From Polaromonas eurypsychrophila (lineage in GTDB: Bacteria > Pseudomonadota > Gammaproteobacteria > Burkholderiales > Burkholderiaceae_C): a stretch of 64,000 bases of DNA. The position numbers and the translations under genes were made by a program. The number at the start of each line of letters is the position of its first letter. The stretch's first letter is position 1. The DNA is taken from contig NZ_BMIG01000007.1 of assembly GCF_014641715.1 (NCBI RefSeq), forward strand, positions 1 to 64,000. The letters run 5' to 3'. Positions 10,247-17,477 of this stretch are shown piece by piece. Under the pieces are notes generated by a model. The model was given only the letters and a program-made list of their open reading frames with translations. It made no database searches and was not told the origin of the DNA.

Positions 10247-10672
10247 ATGAAAAATAACACGACCGCGGTACTCGCCCGATCCAAGGCTGCGGACGCTGAA
10301 AAGATCACCATCAACCTCGGTTTTGTGGACCTTGGCCAGATCGACCTGCTGGTCACGGAGGGCTTTTACGGCAACCGCACCGATTTCATCCGCACCGCCA
10401 TTCGCAACCAGCTGAGCACGCATTCGGACGCGGTCAAGCAGGTGGTGGCCCGCAAGATGCTCGTGCTGGGCCTGCAGCATTTCAGTGCAGCCGACCTGCG
10501 CGCTGTGCAGGCTGCCAACCAGACCTTGCAGATTCGCGTGCTGGGCCTGGCCACGATTGCCGATGACGTCACGCCCGAGCTGGCGCTGGCCACCATCGCC
10601 TCGATGGAGGTGCTGGGCGCCTTGCATGCCAGCCCGGCGGTCAAGGCCGCACTGGCCAGCCGCCAGCTTTGA
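10247..10672 (+). CDS. ribbon-helix-helix (CopG-like) transcriptional regulator
   Basis: A 141-aa protein. Residues about 17-60 (EKITINLGFVDLGQIDLLVTEGFYGNRTDFIRTAIRNQL) fit a beta-strand plus two helices of the ribbon-helix-helix fold with the N-R-T-D-F-I-R-T-A-I pattern. The remainder, rich in Ala and Leu, may be an oligomerisation or ligand domain. A perfect palindrome lies just upstream of the start. The esterase gene follows 31 bp downstream in the same direction, so this regulator may control both; the inducer is unknown. Confidence 0.75.
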   Translation: MKNNTTAVLARSKAADAEKITINLGFVDLGQIDLLVTEGFYGNRTDFIRTAIRNQLSTHSDAVKQVVARKMLVLGLQHFSAADLRAVQAANQTLQIRVLGLATIADDVTPELALATIASMEVLGALHASPAVKAALASRQL

Positions 10673-10703
10673 TTTCCCTCCTTCCCCTTTCAAGAAAGTT
10701 TGC

Positions 10704-11879
10704 ATGAACAACGTCCTGCAGGACCTGATGCGTGAAGCCACACGCCTGACACAAAGCGGCCGCCTGGCTGAAGCCACCGAAGCGATACAGCGCGCGCTGG
10801 GAGGCGCGGTGCCGGCGGCACGTCCTCGCCCTGGCGCTCGCGCGGGCGCCGCCACCCCAGCCGAATCAGAGGCGGATCCGCTGATCCTGGACGGCTGTGT
10901 GTTTGAGGTTGATGAACAGCCCTCCGCCGCCGCGGCGAAGGCAGCGCCCGTCCCGGAGCCGGCGCCTTCGCGCGGCCCGGCAGCGCAGGGCCAGTTCATC
11001 AGCGGCACCTTCACCGAGGCATCGCGCACGCGCCGCTACAAGCTGTTTGTTCCGCCCGGCCGCGCCGGCCGGCAACTGCCACTGGTGGTTATGTTGCACG
11101 GCTGCACCCAGAACCCCGACGACTTCGCCGCGGGCACCGGCATGAACGCGCCGGCAAGTACGCAAGGCTTTTTTGTGCTGTATCCCGAGCAGTCGCAGGA
11201 CGCCAACCCGCAGCGCTGCTGGAACTGGTTCAAGCACAACCACCAGCAACGCGGCAGCGGCGAGCCGGCCCTGATCGCCGGCATGACGCAGGCCGTGATG
11301 AAGGACTACGGTATCGACCCGCGCCGCGTTTACATCGCTGGCCTGTCGGCCGGCGGCGCGATGGCTGCGGTCGTGGCAGGCGCCTACCCGGAGATGTTTG
11401 CAGCGGCCGGTGTGCATTCGGGACTGCCGAGCGGCGCCGCCAGCAATCTGCCGGAAGCCCTGGCGCTGATGAACAGCGGCGCGGCGGGCCCGTCCCTGCA
11501 GTCTGGCGGACGTTTCGGCGCGGCAGTCCGAATGAAAGCGCCGCCACCGGTGCCGGTCCCCACCATCGTTTTTCACGGCGACGCAGACCGGACCGTGCAC
11601 CCGCGCAACGGCGAGCAGGTGCTGGCGGCCGCGCTGGGCGATGCTGCGCGCGGTCCACAGGTGGAGCAGGGCATGTCGCCGAACGGGCGGCGCTACACCC
11701 GCAGCACCCACCTCGATGGCGAGGGAAAGTCGCTGGCCGAACACTGGCGGGTAGAGGGCGCCGGCCACGCCTGGTCGGGCGGTGATGCCAGCGGCTCTTA
11801 CACCGATGCCCGCGGACCCGATGCCACGCGCGAAATGCTGCGCTTCTTTTTTGAGCACCCACTGGCCCCGCGGCATTGA
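10704..11879 (+). CDS. PHB-depolymerase-family esterase
   Basis: A 391-aa serine esterase of the LpqC/poly(3-hydroxybutyrate)-depolymerase family. A 30-residue helical start (MNNVLQDLMREATRLTQSGR) is usual in this proteobacterial group. The core shows GRQLPLVVMLHGCTQNPDDFA (oxyanion), GLSAGGAMAA (nucleophile Ser), FHGDADRTVHP (acid) and GAGHAWSGG (His). There is no evident signal peptide, so an intracellular depolymerase/esterase or a non-classical exported one is possible. Start 10704 is the first ATG after the preceding gene. Confidence 0.82.
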   Translation: MNNVLQDLMREATRLTQSGRLAEATEAIQRALGGAVPAARPRPGARAGAATPAESEADPLILDGCVFEVDEQPSAAAAKAAPVPEPAPSRGPAAQGQFISGTFTEASRTRRYKLFVPPGRAGRQLPLVVMLHGCTQNPDDFAAGTGMNAPASTQGFFVLYPEQSQDANPQRCWNWFKHNHQQRGSGEPALIAGMTQAVMKDYGIDPRRVYIAGLSAGGAMAAVVAGAYPEMFAAAGVHSGLPSGAASNLPEALALMNSGAAGPSLQSGGRFGAAVRMKAPPPVPVPTIVFHGDADRTVHPRNGEQVLAAALGDAARGPQVEQGMSPNGRRYTRSTHLDGEGKSLAEHWRVEGAGHAWSGGDASGSYTDARGPDATREMLRFFFEHPLAPRH

Positions 11880-11892
11880 GCCATGGCAGGGA

Positions 11893-11940
11893 AAATTGCT
11901 ACTGAATTAATAGCTGTCTGCGCACGCTGGACGGGGGCGG
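11893..11940 (+). repeat. dispersed ~45-bp repeat, family A
   Basis: AAATTGCTACTGAATTAATA, then GCTGTCTGCGCACGCTGG. Intergenic copy after the esterase gene; the best-preserved member together with 24075, whose reverse complement it closely matches. Confidence 0.8.
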
Positions 11941-11981
11941 GAGGCTGATTTGATGCAAAGGTTGCAGGTTGGGCCAGGCTT

Positions 11982-12008
11982 GTCATTGCGGGCCTGACCC
12001 GCAATCCA
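11982..12008. repeat. REP-like palindromic repeat
   Basis: Copy of the ATTGCGGGCCTGACCCGCAAT palindrome also present at 4057 and 20195. It lies directly after the stop codon of the minus-strand GNAT gene and marks the border between core sequence and the accessory block. Confidence 0.7.
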
Positions 12009-12012
12009 TACC

Positions 12013-12444
12013 TCACGTCTCGTTGATATAACCACGCGCCATGGCGCCAGCCTGGTCATCGAAGATGGCCATGGCCGTTGTCATGCGCCTGAAGGCCAGC
12101 TTGCGGTAAAAACCTTCCTTGCCGGGGACCGCATAAAGAATGATCTTGCGGTGACCGCGCGACAGGTCCACCAGATGGCTGACGATCTCTTTGCCGAGGC
12201 CAGTGCCCTGGTGGCTGGGCAGCACGGCAATGTCGCAGATATAAGCGCAGTCCACGCCATCCGCCAGCACGCGGCCCACACCGACGAGTTTGCCGTTCTC
12301 GCTCGCGAAGCAGCGGAACATGCTGTTGGTGAAGACGGTTTGCAGGTTCTCCGGGCTTTTGTTGCCGAGGGGCGCGGCCGCATACAGCGCGGAGAGTTCG
12401 CTCCAGTCGATGTCGGCTAACTGGTCGGTCCAGGTGAGGGGCAT
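12013..12444 (-). CDS. GNAT-family N-acetyltransferase
   Basis: A 143-aa protein with the GNAT acetyl-CoA loop VLPSHQGTGLGKEIVSHLV (R/Q-x-x-G-x-G/A) and preceding strand CAYICDIAV; the C-terminal GFYRKLAFRRM is the usual end motif. It would transfer an acetyl group to an unknown amine. The ATG at 12444 is used; a TTG at 12465 would add seven residues. It is the last gene of the minus-strand accessory block; no attC site is visible after it, so it may be resident chromosome rather than cassette. Confidence 0.75.
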   Translation of the reverse strand: MPLTWTDQLADIDWSELSALYAAAPLGNKSPENLQTVFTNSMFRCFASENGKLVGVGRVLADGVDCAYICDIAVLPSHQGTGLGKEIVSHLVDLSRGHRKIILYAVPGKEGFYRKLAFRRMTTAMAIFDDQAGAMARGYINET

Positions 12445-12473
12445 GTTTTTTCGGGCAAAGCTCAAACGATGGG

Positions 12474-12944
12474 TCAGCCCGCACTTTCGGGCAGCCGAAG
12501 TTCCATGAACAGGCTGTGCGGGTCCTCTTTGTAGTTAGCGAAGGGGCCTGACTCCTGGAAGCCTGCACTTCTGTACAACTGCTGTGCAGGCAGGAACGCG
12601 GGATGTGTGCCAGTTTCAAGGCTGATCAGGCTATACCGGCGTTGTCTGGCAGTCTCGATGATTTGATGGAGGACCGCCCGCCCAGCACCGCGGCCGCGAA
12701 GTTTTGCCGGCGTGCGCATGGACTTTATTTCTCCACGCGTTGAAGTCAACTCCTTCAGCGCACCACAGCCGAGCAACAGGTCCTTGTCCCAGACGGTCCA
12801 GAAGGTGATGTCTGGCGACTTCAACTTTGACAGATCCAGGGCGAACACCTGCTCTGGCGGGCTCAACTCGTACATGTTCGCCAGATGCTCGCTCAGGAGA
12901 TCCTGGATGGCAGGGCGGGAGAGGTCGTCAATTTCGATTCGCAT
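12474..12944 (-). CDS. GNAT-family N-acetyltransferase
   Basis: A 156-aa acetyltransferase (MRIEIDDLSRPAIQDLLSEHLANMYE opening, TPAKLRGRGAGRAVLHQII as acetyl-CoA loop, FLPAQQLYRSAGFQESGPFANY at the end), close to the PhnO/YedL-like type that acts on small amines or amino acids. The ATG at 12944 is chosen because homologues start with this motif; an upstream ATG at 12983 is in frame but its codons fall in attC-like sequence. No ribosome site is visible for either, as is common in integron cassettes. Located 45-70 bp after the half attC. Confidence 0.75.
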   Translation of the reverse strand: MRIEIDDLSRPAIQDLLSEHLANMYELSPPEQVFALDLSKLKSPDITFWTVWDKDLLLGCGALKELTSTRGEIKSMRTPAKLRGRGAGRAVLHQIIETARQRRYSLISLETGTHPAFLPAQQLYRSAGFQESGPFANYKEDPHSLFMELRLPESAG

Positions 12945-12988
12945 GAGGTGGGTGTCGTATTTGTGTGGCCTGACATTTGACATGAAGG

Positions 12989-12995
12989 GTTAGGC
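12989..12995 (-). other. half attC site (R'' box only)
   Basis: Read on the minus strand, GCCTAAC occurs 20 bp after the RidA stop codon, followed by CCTTCATGTC, the usual start of an attC. The closing GTTRRRY half is absent before the GNAT gene, so the site is truncated or rearranged. Confidence 0.5.
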
Positions 12996-13014
12996 GTCAT
13001 GTGGTGCGATGACC

Positions 13015-13398
13015 TCACGCCTTGACTATTGTGGTGTCAATCTCTACGAGTTGCCCCACGTAGCCCAGTCCGGCGACACCGAGCAAGGTAGCAGGCGGAA
13101 CTTGGCCACCAAACCAATCTGCGACCGCTGACCATGCCGCAGAGAGACTTGCTTGATCCCCGACCACGTACACGACCAATTGTCGAATGTCCGTGACTTG
13201 AAATTCGTGCACCGCGAGGAGCCGCTCTAAGTTGCGCAGACACTGCAAGGCTTGTGCGCTCGGGTCTTCGGGGCCCACCAAGTGGCCATGGGAGTCGAGA
13301 GGCATCTGGCCAGCCACAAACAGACGATCGCCGAGGCGAGCCGCGTAGCGGTATTGCGGCGTAGCTGGGAGTCCTGCCTTGAGTTCGGCTTCATTCAT
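13015..13398 (-). CDS. RidA/YjgF-like protein
   Basis: A 127-aa protein of the RidA superfamily: RYAARLGDRLFVAGQMPLD, a mid-region QALQCLRNLERLLAVH and C-terminal PPATLLGVAGLGYVGQLVEIDTTIV. Canonical RidA hydrolyses reactive enamines/imines using an Arg in the R-x-x-x-x-V motif; here the corresponding stretch is PPATLLGVAGL, lacking that Arg, so it is likely a different subfamily without standard deaminase activity. It begins 86 bp after the attC that ends the reverse-transcriptase cassette and is followed by a half attC, so it is probably a cassette gene. Confidence 0.7.
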   Translation of the reverse strand: MNEAELKAGLPATPQYRYAARLGDRLFVAGQMPLDSHGHLVGPEDPSAQALQCLRNLERLLAVHEFQVTDIRQLVVYVVGDQASLSAAWSAVADWFGGQVPPATLLGVAGLGYVGQLVEIDTTIVKA

Positions 13399-13483
13399 CG
13401 GACTTCATCAAGTGGCTGAGATTTTGGGGGCTTGGCTGCAGTCTTCTCGGCTTCCGAGAGCGGCGTAGCATGTGCTTGTTGAC

Positions 13484-13613
13484 GCCTAACGTTCGAGTTA
13501 AACCGGCCTGCGGAGGCAAGCACCGTGAGCCTGGTACGAGATGATGCACCATGTGCCTTGGACCAGGCTCACGATGCTTGCCGTAGCGGGCCCGGTTGAG
13601 CGAGGGGTTCGAC
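13484..13613 (-). other. integron attC site (after reverse transcriptase)
   Basis: On the minus strand the site opens with GTCGAAC (R'', one mismatch to RYYYAAC) 16 bp after the RT stop and closes with GTTAGGC (R', perfect GTTRRRY). The arms CTCGCTCAACCGGGCC and GGCCGGTTTAACTCGAAC pair as L''/L'. The centre is a long imperfect hairpin (GCAAGCACCGTGAGCCTGGT with its complement near 13563-13580) with an unpaired base. Length 130 bp is within the known attC range. Confidence 0.85.
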
Positions 13614-13628
13614 GTCATCGCGCCGAAG

Positions 13629-15125
13629 CTAGTAAGAGAAGGCATTCTGTTTAAAGAGTTCAACCTCCTCGGGCTGAACTACTTCAAGCACCTCAATCGG
13701 ATCCGAAATCACTAGCTTGGTTACGTCAATGGCACTCTTCAGCGCGGTGCTTGAGATCCAGGTGCAGTCCCAAATGGCGGGTGACTCGCCGTTCACAATT
13801 CGGCAGATTGGTTCCTCACTCTCGAACGCTATACCAAGAGACTTCGGCTTGATGACCCGTTGCATCCAGACTTCTAGGTATCCGTTGTAGGGCACGCGAG
13901 CCATTTTGCCGCGTACCCTTGACCAAAGGCCCGATTTCTCGCCGATTGGCGCCAGAGAGATGAGGTAGCTCAGTATTCCGGCAACAGCTGGGATAGTCGA
14001 TGGGGATGTGTAGGCGATGTCCGTGGCGATAGCTACCTGCACGTCTAAGTCGTCGGGGCAGTCGGTCTGCTTTGCGATGCTCGAGTGAAACTCGCTGACA
14101 AGCCGCTTGAGAGCGCCGCTATTTGGATAGCGTCGGCCAAACGCGTGAAGGCGAAGCAGTTGCTTTTGAATTGTTTTGGCGTTGGCGCTACCAAGATCCT
14201 GTAGTTCGATCCCGGCGAGTTTGTCTGGCTTAACGGAGCCCTCGACAACATTGCTGCAGCCGATTGTCTTCGAGACGCCAAGCCGCATCCCGACGGACCG
14301 CAACTTGTCGCTTACGGTCTTCAGTACTTCTTCGCCGCGCTCCTGATTGTTCGAGAAGATTCTGTAGTCATCACGGTAGCGAAGAATCCGCACATCAGCT
14401 GGATTCCCAAGTGCATCGCTAATCATTGAGTCAACGTAGCCGAGAACGATTTCAGCCACGAAGTCCATTAGCACGGACCCCTGTGGTATTCCGTTTGTCT
14501 GGCCGTATCGACCTGCCTGAATGTGGGAGTCCACGACGTTGCCCAGCAAGGACGCGTCCTTCTTTCCATCTTTCGCAGCGGGTAGCCCGTGCAGAGCCCA
14601 GGGGATACTGTGCGTGTAGAGCGCGCCATAGCAATCGGTGACGTCGGTATGCAGAAGATACGTGTATTCAAGCGAGTAGGCTAAGGACTTTTGTTCAACT
14701 GCTTGCCACCAACTCAGTATTTGGGCTGCGACGTCAGTCTGGTGATCACTGGAGACTACTGGCGAGCTACAGCATTCAACCACGCCGCCCTTGAATGACT
14801 CCATTCGGTGCTGCACAGTGGCCCAGTTGGCCTCGGTGGTGAGAGCGTTGACGAGAGAGACGTACAGGGCCGGATGGATGAGTTCAAGCGGGCGCCAGGC
14901 AAGGCGTCCGTCCTTGTTGGCCGTGAAGCTGTAGTTGACGTTGGGAAGTTCGTACGGCTTTGCACTCTTGAAGCCGTGGTAGTCACCACCGTTCAATACT
15001 GCGGCTACAGCCTGCAGAACCGGCTCGAAGCTTATGTACCTTGGGAAGTCACCATTGAAGTAGCTACTGCCCTTCAGGAGGTGGACTCGAGCGTCGGCGC
15101 TGGGCAGTTCGATGATTTGAGGCAT
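13629..15125 (-). CDS. reverse transcriptase, Abi/unknown-group (DRT-like), in a cassette
   Basis: A 498-aa protein with reverse-transcriptase motifs: motif A HTDVTDCYGALYTHSIPWAL (Asp161), the GIPQGS box at 212-217, catalytic ILRYRDDYRIF (Tyr250-Arg-Asp-Asp253), then GVSKTIG and KLAGIEL. The YTHSIPWALHG extension after motif A is a hallmark I associate with Abi-like/UG RTs that act in phage defence, not with retrons or group II introns; there is no maturase or HNH domain. About 200 C-terminal residues are helical and unassigned. The ATG at 15125 is 18 bp after an attC end, the usual cassette layout. GC content is visibly lower than in neighbours. Subgroup not assigned. Confidence 0.85.
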   Translation of the reverse strand: MPQIIELPSADARVHLLKGSSYFNGDFPRYISFEPVLQAVAAVLNGGDYHGFKSAKPYELPNVNYSFTANKDGRLAWRPLELIHPALYVSLVNALTTEANWATVQHRMESFKGGVVECCSSPVVSSDHQTDVAAQILSWWQAVEQKSLAYSLEYTYLLHTDVTDCYGALYTHSIPWALHGLPAAKDGKKDASLLGNVVDSHIQAGRYGQTNGIPQGSVLMDFVAEIVLGYVDSMISDALGNPADVRILRYRDDYRIFSNNQERGEEVLKTVSDKLRSVGMRLGVSKTIGCSNVVEGSVKPDKLAGIELQDLGSANAKTIQKQLLRLHAFGRRYPNSGALKRLVSEFHSSIAKQTDCPDDLDVQVAIATDIAYTSPSTIPAVAGILSYLISLAPIGEKSGLWSRVRGKMARVPYNGYLEVWMQRVIKPKSLGIAFESEEPICRIVNGESPAIWDCTWISSTALKSAIDVTKLVISDPIEVLEVVQPEEVELFKQNAFSY

Positions 15126-15142
15126 TGGGTAGGTACAGCGAC

Positions 15143-15232
15143 ACCTAACGTGAACGTAACCGGCGCACACGGAATGGTGCGACCGAAGGGAACTGACGCC
15201 CGTGAGCGTCCGTGTTGACGGGTAAGTTAGAG
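15143..15232 (-). other. integron attC site (before reverse transcriptase)
   Basis: On the minus strand it runs from CTCTAAC (R'', 6 of 7 to RYYYAAC) to GTTAGGT (R', perfect GTTRRRY), with arms CCCGTCAACACGGACGC and GCCGGTTACGTTCAC and a central CACGGGCGTC hairpin. It starts 10 bp after the stop of the preceding 107-aa gene and ends 18 bp before the RT start, the spacing expected for cassettes. Confidence 0.75.
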
Positions 15233-15242
15233 CGCATCTAAG

Positions 15243-15566
15243 TTAGTGGGCGCCCAGAAAGCCCAACGCCTGCGTGATTGCTTCGTCCGCTGTGTTGCGA
15301 TCGGTCCACGCGGCGTTCGGGAGCGGTACCCAAACTTGAAAGTCACCAGGCTTCGTAGTGAACTTCCCACTGACCACGGGATACGAAGGCTGCAGATGGA
15401 AGTGCTCGTGATAAGAGACCCTAGTGCTGAATCGGCCAGACTGCTGATCGTGCAGTGCCTCAATTCGAAACTGCGTGTCCCCACCGCCGTATGGCATAAC
15501 GAATTCCACTGTCTTCACGACTTCGTAGAACTCACTACAGTTTTTGTACGCGGCTGGTTGAATCAT
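15243..15566 (-). CDS. hypothetical protein, first gene of cassette block
   Basis: A 107-aa soluble protein with no family I recognise (MIQPAAYKNCSEFYEVVKTV, many aromatic residues, FSTRVSYHEHFHLQPSYPV in the middle, ending TADEAITQALGFLGAH). AGGAGGGG lies seven bases before ATG 15566, an unusually strong ribosome site for a cassette. Upstream on the minus strand TTGAGC and TATATT separated by 18 bp make a plausible promoter that could also drive the RT. Its stop is followed at once by an attC. Could be cargo or a partner of the RT; unknown. Confidence 0.6.
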   Translation of the reverse strand: MIQPAAYKNCSEFYEVVKTVEFVMPYGGGDTQFRIEALHDQQSGRFSTRVSYHEHFHLQPSYPVVSGKFTTKPGDFQVWVPLPNAAWTDRNTADEAITQALGFLGAH

Positions 15567-15699
15567 GACCCCTCCTCTGGTGAATATACAAGTGTGCTTC
15601 CAATGCGCTCAAACTTAATGTGTACCGCAACCTGCTACGGTGTAACTCAGACACCAAATTTTGGCTCAAGTGCTTGTCACGAAACAGTTTCTTGAACAT
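15535..15699 (-). CDS. possible small ORF overlapping the hypothetical gene start
   Basis: A 54-codon frame from ATG 15699 (MFKKLFRDKHLSQNLVSELH) preceded by AGGAAGG at good distance, ending inside the next gene. Basic, no recognised family. The candidate promoter for the downstream gene falls inside it, so it could equally be chance. Confidence 0.2.
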   Translation of the reverse strand: MFKKLFRDKHLSQNLVSELHRSRLRYTLSLSALEAHLYIHQRRGHDSTSRVQKL

Positions 15700-15796
15700 C
15701 GAGCCTTCCTGGCAGGTCAATAAAAAGCCGTCAAACACCGCAGAATTCTAGGCCGGGCTAGCAGATCGCACATCCTTCAAACGAAGGAGACGCACC

Positions 15797-16036
15797 TCAA
15801 AAATGCGGCGGCAAATCATCCCGCAAACTGCGCACCTGACCCACACCCCCATCCACCGGCGCCTGCTGCTTCAAGTCAGCGATCTCGCGGATCAGGGCGT
15901 CGATTTGTTGTTGCTGGCGCACGATGACGTTGTCGAGTTTGTCGAGCAGGTCTTCGGTGAAGGATGCTTTGATCTCGAGCTCGGTCAGGCGCTGATCTGT
16001 CGTGTTGGAGTTACTGCTGCTGCTGCTGGGTTCCAT
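15797..16036 (-). CDS. slyX: SlyX family protein
   Basis: A 79-aa protein: after a Ser/Asn-rich start, DQRLTELEIKASFTEDLLDKLDNVIVRQQQQIDALIREIADLKQQ forms one long coiled coil, the defining SlyX pattern, with the typical PPH-like ending (DDLPPHF). Function of SlyX is poorly defined; the coiled coil implies oligomerisation. It lies downstream of a small unknown gene and hemH, all on the minus strand, and is the border gene on the right of the cassette block. Confidence 0.85.
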   Translation of the reverse strand: MEPSSSSSNSNTTDQRLTELEIKASFTEDLLDKLDNVIVRQQQQIDALIREIADLKQQAPVDGGVGQVRSLRDDLPPHF

Positions 16037-16056
16037 GGCGCTATTGGACAGGATTT

Positions 16057-16296
16057 TTATGGCGAACCGAATGCGGCATTGACCAGTGCTTCGTCGGGCG
16101 CGGAAAACGGCGTGTTGTGAAAGTCGGTCAGCGGGCCGCCGCCGGGAATCACTTCACCGCCCGGGCCGTAACCCACCGCCTTGAATTTCCACACACTGCC
16201 GATGCGCTTGAGGTTGCCGACATGGCCATGCTGGCTGTGTTTCACGCGCCAGACACCGTCGTTGAGTGGGCTCAAACTGATGCACCGGGTCATCAT
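16057..16296 (-). CDS. conserved hypothetical small protein
   Basis: A 79-aa protein (MMTRCISLSPLNDGVWRVKH, ending FSAPDEALVNAAFGSP) with no signal peptide or membrane segment. It sits between hemH and slyX on the same strand and has uniform coding character, so it is probably real. I do not recognise a functional family. Confidence 0.6.
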   Translation of the reverse strand: MMTRCISLSPLNDGVWRVKHSQHGHVGNLKRIGSVWKFKAVGYGPGGEVIPGGGPLTDFHNTPFSAPDEALVNAAFGSP

Positions 16297-16354
16297 GAAA
16301 CAGGCCTCCAACCCACGTCCAGCAAGCACAAGCAGCTATTAAAAACGGAGCAGA

Positions 16355-17458
16355 CTATTGCCTGGCCCCCAGCGCCAGTGCCGCCGCGCGTGACGCGGCC
16401 AGTGCTTGCGCATCGGGCGCAGCCTGCGTTGGCCATCCCGACAAATGCTGCCCGGCGATGTCGCCCAACGCTTCCAGCCATTCGGGGCTGTTGTTGAGGC
16501 AGGCGATGTAGCTGAAACTTTTTCCGCCGGCATGTATGAACGCTTCACGCGCTTCCATGCTGATTTCTTCCAGCGTTTCCAGGCAGTCGCCGGTGAAGCC
16601 GGGGCACATCACATCGACGCTGTGGGTACCGGACTGTGCCAGTGCCACCAGCGTCGGCTCGGTGTACGGCTCCAGCCACTTGGCCTTTCCGAAGCGTGAC
16701 TGGAAGGTGACGACATACTGTTCCTTCGTGAGGCCCAGTTGTTCGGCCAGCAAGCGCCCGGTTTTGTGGCATTCGCAGTGGTAAGGGTCGCCCAGGTGCA
16801 GCGTGCGTTCGGGCACGCCGTGAAAACTCATGACCAGCTTGTCGGCCCGGCCGTGTGCGGCCCAGTGCGCACGCACGCGCGCGGCCAGCGCGGCGATGTA
16901 GCCTGGGTGGTCGTGGTAGTTGTTGACAAAACGCAGCTCGGGAATGCGCCGCACTTTGGCGGCCCAGCTGTATACCGCGTCGAACACGCTGGCCGTGCTG
17001 GTGCCGCTGTATTGCGGATAGGCCGGCAGCACCAGGATGCGCGTCGCGCCTTCGGCCTTGAGCGCGTCAAGCTGGGAGGCGATGGACGGGTTGCCGTAAC
17101 GCATGGCGTAACGCACCGCGACCTGGTGGCCACGCGCAGCCAGCGTGGTGTCCAGCGCAGCCGCTTGCGCTGCCGTCCACACTTTGAGCGGTGAGCCCTC
17201 CGCCGTCCAGATGCTGGCGTATTTCGCTGCCGATTTTTTGGGCCGCACCCGCAGGATGATGCCGTGCAGGATGAACCACCAGACGGCTTTCGGAATCTCG
17301 ATCACGCGGTGGTCGCTGAGAAACTGTGCAAGGTAAGGGCGCAGCGCCGCGGCCGTCGGCGCATCGGGCGTGCCGAGGTTGCAATACAACACGGCAGTCG
17401 CAGATGCCGCTTTTGCGGGTTGGCCGTGGGTAAAGGGTGGTTCGGGGGTGAAAGTCAT
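16355..17458 (-). CDS. hemH: ferrochelatase
   Basis: A 367-aa ferrochelatase, the last step of protoheme synthesis (Fe2+ insertion into protoporphyrin IX) at the inner membrane. AVLYCNLGTPDAPTAAALRPYL is the N-terminal signature, LVMSFHGVPERTLHLGDPY carries the active-site His, and DVMCPGFTGDCLETLEEI the C-terminal Glu region. An initial 20-residue extension is usual in Burkholderiales. It diverges from the HAD gene with about 20 bp between start codons. Confidence 0.95.
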   Translation of the reverse strand: MTFTPEPPFTHGQPAKAASATAVLYCNLGTPDAPTAAALRPYLAQFLSDHRVIEIPKAVWWFILHGIILRVRPKKSAAKYASIWTAEGSPLKVWTAAQAAALDTTLAARGHQVAVRYAMRYGNPSIASQLDALKAEGATRILVLPAYPQYSGTSTASVFDAVYSWAAKVRRIPELRFVNNYHDHPGYIAALAARVRAHWAAHGRADKLVMSFHGVPERTLHLGDPYHCECHKTGRLLAEQLGLTKEQYVVTFQSRFGKAKWLEPYTEPTLVALAQSGTHSVDVMCPGFTGDCLETLEEISMEAREAFIHAGGKSFSYIACLNNSPEWLEALGDIAGQHLSGWPTQAAPDAQALAASRAAALALGARQ

Positions 17459-17477
17459 GGGTTATTCTCCCCTACCT

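Noticed and set aside
13484..13613. rho-independent terminator after the RT gene
   Set aside because: The hairpin lacks a T-run and is better explained by attC boxes and arms.
13391..13663. 90-codon minus-strand frame across the attC
   Set aside because: It runs through the recombination site hairpin and overlaps both neighbours; no family resemblance.
13629..15125. group II intron or retron
   Set aside because: No intron ends, maturase or HNH domain, and no msr/msd-like structured RNA next to the gene; motif A extension is Abi/UG-like.
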